From NCBI GenBank assembly GCA_003489165.1, contig DNJG01000155.1, positions 1,740 through 8,818 on the forward strand: DNA of 7,079 nucleotides. Direction: 5' to 3'. The notes under the pieces were generated by a model. That model did not search any database. It was not told the origin of the DNA and saw only the letters and a list, made by a program, of their open reading frames with translations. Source of the stretch: Nitrospinota bacterium (GTDB lineage Bacteria; Nitrospinota; Nitrospinia; UBA9942). This document shows positions 1 to 5,897 of this stretch, piece after piece (within the stretch, counting starts at the first letter, position 1; every line of letters starts with the position of its first letter). Position numbers and translations under genes: made by a program.

Positions 1-620
1 GATACCATGTAGCGTTTTGATATATTGATTATTTCTCCGGGCATGGTTGCTGAAAAAAGAAGGGTCTGCCTCTCTTTTGGTACCTTATTTAATATTGTGG
101 TTATATCATCTATAAAACCCATGTCAAGCATCTCATCCGCCTCGTCAAGAACAGCAATCTTTACTTCATTGAGCGTAAGCGTTTTTCTGTTAAGATGGTC
201 AATGACCCTGCCGGGTGTTCCAACTACTACATGAAGCCCTTTTCTTAGTATCTTGATTTGTCTCTCTATTGAAGAACCTCCATAGATTGGGAATGCAAAT
301 ACCCTCCTGCTTCTGCCAATTTTATTGATTTCTTCGGCGACCTGTATTGCAAGCTCTCTTGTTGGTGTCAGGATGATAGACTGAACGGAGAATTTTCTCG
401 GGTCAATCCGTTCAATTATGGGAATACCGAAAGCCATTGTCTTGCCGGTCCCTGTCTGTGCCTGACCGATGATGTCCCTACCCTGCATGATAATAGGAAT
501 TGCCTTCTCCTGTATCGGTGTCGGTTCTTCAAAGCCCATGTTTGATATAGCCTGAAGCACTTCACTGCTCAAACCAAAATCACTAAATCTTTTAGATGTT
601 GCACTTTTCTCAATTTCCAT
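1..620 (-). CDS. DEAD-box ATP-dependent RNA helicase, DeaD/CshA-like (N-terminal part, runs off the left edge)
   Basis: ATP-dependent RNA unwinding, a role typical of ribosome assembly and mRNA turnover factors. No stop occurs before position 1, so only 206 residues (RecA-like domain 1) are present. Motifs in order: Q motif region around residues 12-37 (F12, GFEEPTPIQ at 29-37), motif I AQTGTGKT at 54-61, motif Ia PTRELA at 86-91, GG at 114-115, TPGR at 135-138, DEAD at 159-162 within LDEADEML, and motif III SAT at 190-192. The start at 620 is supported by an AGGAG Shine-Dalgarno (minus strand, 630-626) five bases upstream, and by the short leader before the Q motif usual in this family. The LDEADEMLDMGFI and SATMP contexts favour DeaD/CshA over RhlE, but the C-terminal domains that separate subfamilies are outside the window. 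It is divergent from lpxK. Family assignment is very secure, subfamily moderate. Confidence 0.96.
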   Translation of the reverse strand, partial: MEIEKSATSKRFSDFGLSSEVLQAISNMGFEEPTPIQEKAIPIIMQGRDIIGQAQTGTGKTMAFGIPIIERIDPRKFSVQSIILTPTRELAIQVAEEINKIGRSRRVFAFPIYGGSSIERQIKILRKGLHVVVGTPGRVIDHLNRKTLTLNEVKIAVLDEADEMLDMGFIDDITTILNKVPKERQTLLFSATMPGEIINISKRYMV

Positions 621-639
621 TATTTCTCCTATTTGTTTG

Positions 640-699
640 TATTGTAAACAATAACAGAAAAATGCCTTTTAGTCAAAGGACTTCTTGTTATTTACAATA
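640..699 (-). promoter_or_regulatory. Potential stem-loop in the helicase mRNA leader
   Basis: TATTGTAAA at 640-648 is perfectly complementary to TTTACAATA at 691-699. The stem continues with TAACA (652-656) against TGTTA (686-690), leaving a 3-nt bulge (649-651). The loop contains a second small hairpin, CCTTT (665-669) with AAAGG (675-679). In the helicase transcript this structure would end about nine bases before the AGGAG ribosome-binding site. A competing 5-bp hairpin (634-638 with 646-650) uses part of the same bases. Long structured leaders are known for cold-inducible helicase and cold-shock mRNAs. Regulation here is inferred from structure and position only. The palindromic TGTTT..AAACA sequence could instead be a protein-binding site. 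Confidence 0.45.
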
Positions 700-746
700 G
701 CTATTTTAAAGTTCTATTGAAAAATTCTAAATAAGATTGTATATTT

Positions 747-844
747 ACCCCATTAGAAATTATACTGAATGAAAAATATAATAATCAACCATATTGATTT
801 GCTAAACTCTAAATCTTAAATCCATAGGGAACTTCTAACGGGGT
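747..844. repeat. 98-bp intergenic segment bounded by 15-bp imperfect inverted repeats
   Basis: ACCCCATTAGAAATT (747-761) and AACTTCTAACGGGGT (830-844) are reverse complements at 13 of 15 positions. In minus-strand RNA both mismatches would be G-U wobbles, so a full 15-bp stem could form around a 68-nt loop. The segment has no ORF and is AT-rich inside. This could be a small non-autonomous mobile element (MITE-like) or the footprint of one. No clear target-site duplication is visible at its edges, so an insertion origin is not established. Confidence 0.5.
759..788 (-). promoter_or_regulatory. Candidate sigma-70-type promoter for the helicase
   Basis: Read on the minus strand, TTGATT (788-783) and a perfect TATAAT (764-759) are separated by 18 bp. 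This would start transcription near 752 and give a leader of roughly 130 nt that contains the 640-699 stem. The -35 matches consensus at four of six positions. The region is AT-rich, so chance matches are likely and the call is tentative. Confidence 0.4.
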
Positions 845-930
845 TTACTACGGAACTAATGGATATTGTGTATTATATTTGTGTTATTCATGTTTGAGTT
901 ATACATTTTTTAATACGCGAAACAAACCGA

Positions 931-2049
931 ATGAACTTAATTTTAGAGATTAGAAAAATTATGGAGAGAAAGGGGGGGAACCCGATACTTTCCTTATCAC
1001 TGCTAATTCTATCATGGATTTATGGCTTTGGTCATTTCCTTAGATTAACTTTCTATAGGACTGGTATTTTAAAAACAAAAACCCTCCCAGCACCTGTAGT
1101 AAGTACAGGTAATTTAACAGCAGGAGGGACAGGAAAGACTCCTGCTGTTATAATGATAGCCGAGCTCCTTAAAGGAATGGGTAAGAAAGTTGCTGTTCTG
1201 AGCAGGGGTTATAAAGGAAAAGCAGAGGGAGAAATAAATGTAGTATCAGACGGTAATAATGTATTTATGAATCCTTTACAATCAGGGGATGAGCCGTATA
1301 TGATGGCATTGAGGCTCAAAAATATCCCTGTGATTACAGGCTCAGATAGATATAAGACAGGTATGTATGCAATAGAAAAATTTGGTGCTGAAGTTATATT
1401 GCTTGACGATGGTTATCAGCATGTTCAAGTAAACAGAAATCTAAATATCCTCTTACTTGACTCAAACTCACCTTTTGGTAATGGTTATTTATTGCCTCGT
1501 GGGACACTAAGAGAGCCCCCTTCATATATAAATAGGGCAGATGTGGTAATACTTACAAAAATCAAGGAGTCAAGGAATCAAGGGGTCAAGGGGGCGAGTG
1601 TAGATTCCTTGAACCCTTTAACCCTTGAACCCTCGAACCCTTCCTTGTTGAATATCCCTATATGCAAAAGCCGCTATGTATCTGAAAGTTTCATTGATAT
1701 GAATAATAATAAAACTATTGCTTTAGACGAGGCAAAGGGTAAAAAGATATTTGCCTTCTGTGGCATTGCCTCTCCGGATTCTTTTAAAAACTCACTGAAA
1801 GAAACTGGGATTGATATTAAAGGATTTTTCTCCTTTGATGACCACTATCAATTTACAAAAGACGATATAGATAACCTTATAAATAAAGCAAGAGCAACCG
1901 GCTCAGAAATCCTCATAACTACAGAAAAGGATGCGGTAAGACTAAAGGAATTTAAGCCTATTGCATTTCCACTCTGGATATTGAAAATCAGGATGGAGAT
2001 TTCAGAAGGTAAGGAAATATTACTCTCAAAAATTAGAGAGGCATTATGA
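931..2049 (+). CDS. lpxK: Tetraacyldisaccharide 4'-kinase (lipid A 4'-kinase)
   Basis: Phosphorylates the 4' position of the tetraacyl-disaccharide-1-phosphate lipid A precursor using ATP (EC 2.7.1.130), at the inner face of the cytoplasmic membrane. The N-terminus has a hydrophobic membrane-associating helix (about residues 19-36). It is followed by the P-loop in GNLTAGGTGKTP (60-71), SRGY (91-94), GDEP (119-122), the family-typical DDGYQH (159-164), and a C-terminal TTEKDAVRLK segment. Translation may start at 931 or at the in-frame ATG 961 (residue 11). Neither has a strong Shine-Dalgarno: 961 has a distant AGAG at 945-948, and 961 gives an N-terminus closer to E. coli LpxK in length. At 372 residues it is longer than E. 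coli LpxK, partly because residues 211-237 are encoded by an octamer repeat array. The stop overlaps the next gene's start (ATGA). Confidence 0.95.
   Translation: MNLILEIRKIMERKGGNPILSLSLLILSWIYGFGHFLRLTFYRTGILKTKTLPAPVVSTGNLTAGGTGKTPAVIMIAELLKGMGKKVAVLSRGYKGKAEGEINVVSDGNNVFMNPLQSGDEPYMMALRLKNIPVITGSDRYKTGMYAIEKFGAEVILLDDGYQHVQVNRNLNILLLDSNSPFGNGYLLPRGTLREPPSYINRADVVILTKIKESRNQGVKGASVDSLNPLTLEPSNPSLLNIPICKSRYVSESFIDMNNNKTIALDEAKGKKIFAFCGIASPDSFKNSLKETGIDIKGFFSFDDHYQFTKDDIDNLINKARATGSEILITTEKDAVRLKEFKPIAFPLWILKIRMEISEGKEILLSKIREAL
1561..1640. repeat. Inverted octamer repeat array inside lpxK
   Basis: Four tandem 8-bp units of the form RTCAAGGR occupy 1561-1592. Four units of near-opposite sense, TYKAACCC (TTGAACCC, TTTAACCC, TTGAACCC, TCGAACCC), occupy 1609-1640. 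The two halves can pair as an imperfect hairpin of about 31 bp (roughly 23 matches) with a loop near 1592-1606. The array is read through in frame and encodes residues 211-237, rich in N, P, S and G, between the conserved strand VVILTK and the NIPICKSRY segment. It replaces what is normally a short variable stretch in LpxK. Confidence 0.85.
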
Positions 2050-2504
2050 TAAGAAAAAAATGTGTATTACTAATTTTTATTTCTCTCTTTCTTGCCTGTA
2101 CTCATTCAAAGGGGATGATTTATTCTGGAGATGAAAATGGTCTCTTCCAAAAAGGGTGGATAGAAATTATAAATGGAAACCCAATAGGTAAAGATGAGGA
2201 TATAAAGGTAACACCACTTTTTAAAAATGAGGATGGAAGTCATTTTATCATACAGATAAGGGATAGGGAGAAGCCACATATTCATGAGACCCATGATTTG
2301 ACAGTGGTGGTAAAGAGAGGGAAAGGGGTTTTGCATATTGGAAAGGATGAGTTGCCAATGAAATGTGAAGATATAGCCTTCATTCCAAAAGGGATATTTC
2401 ATTATTTTGTAAATACCGGCAGTGAACCGGCAGTTGCTTATGTAATATTTAATCCGAGTTATGACGGCAAGGATATAAAATTTATAACCACAGATGAACA
2501 TTGA
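2046..2504 (+). CDS. Small cupin-domain lipoprotein
   Basis: Single-domain cupin of 152 residues with a lipoprotein signal: basic MIRKK, hydrophobic stretch 7-17, then FLAC with the candidate lipidated Cys at 18. F at -3 and L at -2 are acceptable but not ideal lipobox residues. The mature protein would be periplasmic, anchored to a membrane. Cupin motif 1 shows PHIHETHD with H78, H80 and H83/D84, and G94. Motif 2 is PKGIFHYFVN (114-123), matching PxGxxHxxxN with H119. H78, H80 and H119 suggest a bound metal. The ligand or reaction cannot be told: cupins include enzymes, sugar-binding proteins and sensors. It overlaps lpxK by 4 bp with an AGAGAGG ribosome-binding site at 2035-2041, so it is probably translationally coupled. 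The shared operon does not prove a lipid A role. Confidence 0.85.
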   Translation: MIRKKCVLLIFISLFLACTHSKGMIYSGDENGLFQKGWIEIINGNPIGKDEDIKVTPLFKNEDGSHFIIQIRDREKPHIHETHDLTVVVKRGKGVLHIGKDELPMKCEDIAFIPKGIFHYFVNTGSEPAVAYVIFNPSYDGKDIKFITTDEH

Positions 2505-2508
2505 TAAA

Positions 2509-2537
2509 CAGAATTAAAAATCAGAATAAAAATTCTG
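2509..2537. repeat. Short direct repeat and hairpin upstream of mobA
   Basis: Two imperfect copies of CAGAATWAAAAWT lie back to back (2509-2521, 2522-2534). CAGAAT (2522-2527) and ATTCTG (2532-2537) form a perfect 6-bp hairpin with an AAAA loop. It lies between the cupin stop and the preferred mobA ATG at 2552, where a ribosome-binding site would be expected but none is recognisable. A regulatory role is unproven. Confidence 0.4.
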
Positions 2538-2551
2538 GCTTCTATCTTTTT

Positions 2552-3130
2552 ATGACAGGTGTAATTTTAGCAGGTGGAAGAAACAGTCGCATAGGGCAGA
2601 ATAAGGCATTTCTGGAGATAGGCGGGAAAATGATTATTAAGAAGACTATTGAAATATATAAAAAGATATTTGATGAGATTTTGATTATTACAAATACACC
2701 TGAAGATTATCAGTATCTGGGACTTAAAGTCTACACGGATTTAATTCCTAATAGGGGTTCGCTTGGCGGCATTTATACGGGACTCCATTACTCTAAATCT
2801 GATTATGCTTTTTTTGCTGCCTGTGATATGCCCTTTCTGAATGAAAGGGTTATAAGACATATAATTAAAGGGGCAAGGGATTATGATATAATTGTCCCCT
2901 ATTATAAACATCGTCTCCATCCCCTCCACGCAGTCTATTCAAAAAGCTGTCTGGAAATTTTCAGAATTATGGTTGAGAAAAAAAAACTTAAGATAAAGGG
3001 CATCTTTCCAAAATTCAGGATAAAGAAAGTTACTAATATACCAGAAACAAAACTACCGCCATTTTTTAATATAAATACTATGAAGGATTTCAGACAGGCT
3101 GATAAAATGTATTCCTCTTTGCAGGCTTGA
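2552..3130 (+). CDS. mobA: Molybdenum cofactor guanylyltransferase
   Basis: Transfers GMP from GTP to molybdenum cofactor (Mo-molybdopterin), giving the guanine dinucleotide form used by DMSO reductase-family enzymes (EC 2.7.7.77); cytoplasmic. Numbered from ATG 2552 it has 192 residues. It opens with the nucleotide-binding signature LAGGRNSRIGQNK (6-18), then GSLGG (69-73), the metal-binding Asp in ACDMP (D92), HPLHAVY (123-129) and the family-typical FNINT (172-176). The frame stays open upstream to TTG 2501, which overlaps the cupin stop as TTGA and would add 17 residues. ATG 2552 is preferred because MobA proteins normally begin right at MTGVILAGG. Neither start has a clear Shine-Dalgarno. 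Other nucleotidyltransferases (MocA, IspD-like) share the fold, but LAGGxSxRxGxxK plus NINT favours MobA. The last 41 bp overlap convergent mqnC. Confidence 0.88.
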   Translation: MTGVILAGGRNSRIGQNKAFLEIGGKMIIKKTIEIYKKIFDEILIITNTPEDYQYLGLKVYTDLIPNRGSLGGIYTGLHYSKSDYAFFAACDMPFLNERVIRHIIKGARDYDIIVPYYKHRLHPLHAVYSKSCLEIFRIMVEKKKLKIKGIFPKFRIKKVTNIPETKLPPFFNINTMKDFRQADKMYSSLQA

Positions 3131-4169
3131 ATCCTGCATCTTCTATCAGCCTTCGTATCTCTCCTTCAGACATCCTGAATGATACTCCTGCTGCCTTTAC
3201 TACATTTTCCTCAATCATTGTGCTACCCATATCATTTGCGCCAAAGAATAATGCAAGCTGGGCGACCTTTGCACCCTGTGTAACCCATGAGGCTTGGATA
3301 TTATCAAAATTATCAAGCATCAGACGGGAGATGGAGAGGGTTTTTAAATAGTCAACACCAAAAGAGTTCAGAGTTTGGAGTTCGGAGTTTAGAGTTTGAA
3401 GCTTGGTATTTTTACTCTGGAAAGACCAGGGAATAAATGCTGTAAAGCCTTTTGTTTTATCCTGAAGCTCCCTGATTTTAGTCAGATGTTCAATCCTGTC
3501 TCTATATGATTCTATATGCCCATACATCATAGTAGCAGTTGTCCTAAGCCCGAGATTATGGGCACTCTCCATAACATTTAACCATTCCTGTGCAGTGCAT
3601 TTGTTAGGGCTTATCTTTTCTCTGATTTTATCAACCAAAATCTCCGCACCGCCGCCGGGGATTGAGCCGAGCCCTGCATTTTTAAGCCTTCTTATAACTT
3701 CTTCGCATGACAGCTTGGATTTTTTTGATATGTGGATAACCTCAGGGGGGGAAAAACCGTGGATATGGATTCTGAAATTTGATTTTATAAATTGTACAAG
3801 TTCTTCATAAAAATCTATTCCTAAATCGGCATTTAACCCACCCTGTATAAGTATCTGCACACCACCAAGTCTAATTGTCTCATCAATCTTTTTTGAAAGC
3901 TCCTCTTTTGGCAGGATATAGGCGTCGGGAGAATCCTTTTCCCTGTAAAATGCACAGAATAGGCATTTGGAAATACAGATGTTTGTGTAGTTAATATTCC
4001 TGTCAACTATATATGTGACAATACCGTCAGGGTGTTTTTTCTTTGAAATCGTCTGTGCAGCCCTTCCGAGAGAGATGATGTCGTGGGATTCAAATAACCT
4101 CTCCCCATCTTCTGCTGAGAGCCTTTCACCATTTAATACCTTATCAATTATTTTTTTATAATCTTTCAT
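3090..4169 (-). CDS. mqnC: Cyclic dehypoxanthinyl futalosine synthase (radical SAM)
   Basis: Radical SAM enzyme that cyclises dehypoxanthine futalosine in the futalosine menaquinone pathway (EC 1.21.98.1). Numbered from ATG 4169 (359 residues), the [4Fe-4S]/SAM cluster cysteines are C65, C69 and C72 in CISKCLFC (CX3CX2C). They are followed by AFY, the IQGGLN segment (108-113), HGFSPPE (137-143), PGGGAE (171-176) and MMYGHIE (214-220). AFYR after the cluster, FSPPE and FIPWSFQ separate MqnC from its paralogue MqnE, also in this operon. The frame extends to TTG 4199, but ATG 4169 gives the usual short N-terminus (KDYKKIIDKVLNGERLS). The start lies inside the preceding gene, overlapping it by 14 bp, with a weak GGA nearby. 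Residues 258-269 come from a heptamer DNA repeat (3364-3398). The 3' end overlaps convergent mobA. Confidence 0.94.
   Translation of the reverse strand: MKDYKKIIDKVLNGERLSAEDGERLFESHDIISLGRAAQTISKKKHPDGIVTYIVDRNINYTNICISKCLFCAFYREKDSPDAYILPKEELSKKIDETIRLGGVQILIQGGLNADLGIDFYEELVQFIKSNFRIHIHGFSPPEVIHISKKSKLSCEEVIRRLKNAGLGSIPGGGAEILVDKIREKISPNKCTAQEWLNVMESAHNLGLRTTATMMYGHIESYRDRIEHLTKIRELQDKTKGFTAFIPWSFQSKNTKLQTLNSELQTLNSFGVDYLKTLSISRLMLDNFDNIQASWVTQGAKVAQLALFFGANDMGSTMIEENVVKAAGVSFRMSEGEIRRLIEDAGFKPAKRNTFYQPV
3364..3398. repeat. Five tandem heptamers inside mqnC
   Basis: Plus-strand units GAGTTCA, GAGTTTG, GAGTTCG, GAGTTTA and GAGTTTG follow each other without gaps (consensus GAGTTYN). Read on the minus strand in the mqnC frame they encode QTLNSELQTLNS, a near-perfect heptapeptide repeat, because three heptamers make 21 nt. 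It lies just after KNTKL. The paralogue MqnE has the corresponding KNTEL followed by an unrelated segment about six residues shorter before LMLDN, so this is a variable loop that has accepted the repeat. Confidence 0.9.
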
Positions 4170-5097
4170 ACGATTCCATTCTATTTTTTCTGCGGGCAAG
4201 CTCAGATGAATACTTTATGCCGAGTGTAGAAGAGTTCTCCCTTGCCCAGTTAGTCAATTTAGTCTGTCCAGCTGGTGGTGAATTTGTACAGAGGAGTCCT
4301 GCCATCAACCCTTCAATCTCATCTCGTGTAATTATTATATCTCTCACTACTCTACCAAAAAGCCATCCAGCAATGTAACCCAGAGCTGGTGGAATTGAAA
4401 TAATAGATCTTTTTTTGCCAATAATTTTCCCTATCTCATCAACTAATTTCCGATAGGTGAATGTCTCAGGACCAACTGCATCAATGATGCAATTTTCTGT
4501 TTTTTGCCCCTGTTCAACTGCCAATTTAGCAAGGTCATCAACATATATTGGCTGTAAGCGATAGTTTCCATCTCCAAATACCCCGAAGATTGGGAACTTT
4601 CTTAAAAGAAATGCAATATTGTTTATTAAAATATCCTCTTTTCCGAATATAACAGCAGTGCGGAGTATTGCGTATGATAAACCCGATTCAATCAATGACT
4701 TTTCCAATCTTGCTTTATCACGGAAATATTCAAGCGGAGAGTCGGAAGAAGGGTTTGTTATGCTTATGTGAACTATTCTTTTAATCCCTGCCTTCTTAGC
4801 AGCATCAAATAGCTTAAGGGTATTAATGACTGCTGCAGAATGGGAGAAACCCGGATAATTGAACCTAACCCAATAGGTGTTGTAAAGAACTGAAGCCCCC
4901 TGCAGTGATTCAATGAGTTTTTCAGGATTGTCAAAATTGAATGGATAGGCTTTTATTCTATTACCAAATGGATTTGCACGATTGGAGGAATTGGTTAAGG
5001 TTTTCACTTCGTATCCAGCATCGAGCAGGCGTCGGGCAATATATTTTCCTGAATAACCAAATGCACCTGTTACAATGCGAGTTTCACCGGTAGTCAT
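4156..5097 (-). CDS. NAD(P)-binding Rossmann protein, atypical SDR / NDUFA9-like epimerase family
   Basis: Predicted nucleotide-sugar-epimerase-like or reductase-like protein of 313 residues. The N-terminal dinucleotide-binding motif TGAFGYSG (10-17) has glycines at 11, 14 and 17. YFRDK (124-128) matches the SDR YxxxK. GDGNYRLQPIYVDDLAKL (175-192) is typical of the NmrA/complex I NDUFA9-like group. The C-terminal NWARENSSTLGIKYSSELARR segment appears to be a recurring tail in this subgroup, from memory. Substrate unknown. The start ATG 5097 overlaps the mqnA stop (ATGA), and its end overlaps the mqnC start, so it is embedded in the menaquinone operon and probably co-translated. It could act on a quinone, act in assembly of a quinone-using complex, or be a bystander. 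It is not one of the named mqn enzymes. Confidence 0.85.
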   Translation of the reverse strand: MTTGETRIVTGAFGYSGKYIARRLLDAGYEVKTLTNSSNRANPFGNRIKAYPFNFDNPEKLIESLQGASVLYNTYWVRFNYPGFSHSAAVINTLKLFDAAKKAGIKRIVHISITNPSSDSPLEYFRDKARLEKSLIESGLSYAILRTAVIFGKEDILINNIAFLLRKFPIFGVFGDGNYRLQPIYVDDLAKLAVEQGQKTENCIIDAVGPETFTYRKLVDEIGKIIGKKRSIISIPPALGYIAGWLFGRVVRDIIITRDEIEGLMAGLLCTNSPPAGQTKLTNWARENSSTLGIKYSSELARRKNRMESYERL

Positions 5098-5882
5098 ATA
5101 TAAAATTGAAGTCTGACATCTTTATCTATTATCCCATGCTCTTTTGATAGTTTATAAAAATAGTGCAAGCCGTCTATTTCATTATCCCCGAACTCATATA
5201 TAATTCTTTTTGTAAGATAATCTATACAGACCTCTTTGCTTATCTTAAGCCTCTTTGATTCTTCTAAAGAGATTTCATCAATAGATGACAATCCTATCTC
5301 TTTTGCCTTTTTTAAAATATTTAGTCCATCTCCTAAATCTATTTCATCTCTTACTGCAAGGACGGCATGGACAAATGGGCGCCCTGTCAGTAGATACCAC
5401 TCCTCACCTAAATCATAAGTTACAAATTTTTTCCTATTTATCTTAAGTGCATTGTCACCTATTAGCAGTCCTGAGTCTGCCATATCCATCATCTCTCTTA
5501 TAACAGGCTTTACAGGTATAAAATCCGGGCTAACCTTGAATCTTTCTTTAAGAATTATCTTTAGCATTGCTACAGATGTCCTTGAGCTATTGTCAACTGC
5601 CACTGTTTCAATATCATGGATCTCTTTCTTGCTGAATAGCAATACTGTATTTACAGCTCCGAGTGAGGATATAGAAAAATCTTTGATTAGTTTTAGCCCC
5701 AAAATCCTCGCATACTCAATTGAGGGAATAACTGCAATATCAAGCCTTCCCTCCTTAAGCATGTCCGATAGATTGGCGGGGGTATCTGATATAATTTCAA
5801 AGTTGTGCTTTAAAATCCCATTAGTCAGGGCAAAAGTAAGAGGTTTTGCATTTAAAAAATTATGACAACCAAAAATAATCAT
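5094..5882 (-). CDS. mqnA: Chorismate dehydratase (futalosine menaquinone pathway)
   Basis: Removes water from chorismate to form 3-[(1-carboxyvinyl)oxy]benzoate, the first committed step of the futalosine pathway (EC 4.2.1.151); cytoplasmic. It is 262 residues with the periplasmic-binding-protein-like fold of the MqnA/MqnD family. Visible family segments are NAKPL near the N-terminus (11-15), DIAVIPSIEY (48-57), SISSLGAVNTVLLFSK (70-85), NSSRTSVAMLKIIL (98-111), LLIGDNAL (139-146) and YDLGEEWYLLTGRPFV (156-171). The LFSK and SRTS stretches with LIGDNAL favour MqnA over MqnD. The ATG at 5882 begins directly at the conserved first strand. It lies nine bases after the mqnE stop and is preceded by a GGGTGAG Shine-Dalgarno that overlaps that stop. 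Its own stop overlaps the next start. Confidence 0.94.
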   Translation of the reverse strand: MIIFGCHNFLNAKPLTFALTNGILKHNFEIISDTPANLSDMLKEGRLDIAVIPSIEYARILGLKLIKDFSISSLGAVNTVLLFSKKEIHDIETVAVDNSSRTSVAMLKIILKERFKVSPDFIPVKPVIREMMDMADSGLLIGDNALKINRKKFVTYDLGEEWYLLTGRPFVHAVLAVRDEIDLGDGLNILKKAKEIGLSSIDEISLEESKRLKISKEVCIDYLTKRIIYEFGDNEIDGLHYFYKLSKEHGIIDKDVRLQFYI

Positions 5883-5891
5883 GTTTTATTC

Positions 5892-5897
5892 TCACCC
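5892..5897 (-). promoter_or_regulatory. mqnA ribosome-binding site overlapping the mqnE stop codon
   Basis: On the minus strand GGGTGA (5897-5892) contains the mqnE TGA stop and lies nine bases before the mqnA ATG. This arrangement suggests translational coupling between mqnE and mqnA. Confidence 0.65.

Larger units (their letters stand above)
621..930. other. Divergent intergenic region between helicase and lpxK
   Basis: This 310-bp AT-rich stretch has no credible ORF. It must carry promoters for both directions. It contains the helicase ribosome-binding site (626-630), a potential long stem (640-699), a candidate minus-strand promoter (759-788), a 15-bp imperfect inverted repeat (747-761 with 830-844), and a 6-bp hairpin AATCAA/TTGATT (783-799). 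For lpxK only weak promoter elements are visible: TATTAT at 871-876 resembles a -10 box but has no good -35 at the right distance. No rho-independent terminator is seen, as expected between divergent genes. Confidence 0.7.

Noticed and set aside
972..978. Run of seven G near the lpxK 5' end as a phase-variation tract
   Set aside because: The run is short and lies in an essential-type gene. A comparable G7 run occurs in mqnC (3745-3751), so it is not distinctive. It remains a possible sequencing-error site.
1561..1640. Repeat array in lpxK as a CRISPR
   Set aside because: The units are 8 bp, contiguous and without spacers, which is a tandem/inverted array rather than a repeat-spacer array.
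2106..2501. 131-residue minus-strand open frame opposite the cupin gene
   Set aside because: It is antisense to a gene with clear cupin motifs and a ribosome-binding site, and its translation shows no recognisable domain.
4170..4199. TTG start giving mqnC ten extra N-terminal residues
   Set aside because: The ATG at 4169 matches the usual MqnC N-terminus, and the extension (PAEKIEWNR) is not family-like and lies within the preceding gene.
5452..5865. 137-residue plus-strand open frame opposite mqnA
   Set aside because: It is a shadow of the strongly conserved mqnA frame, serine/isoleucine-rich with no domain of its own.
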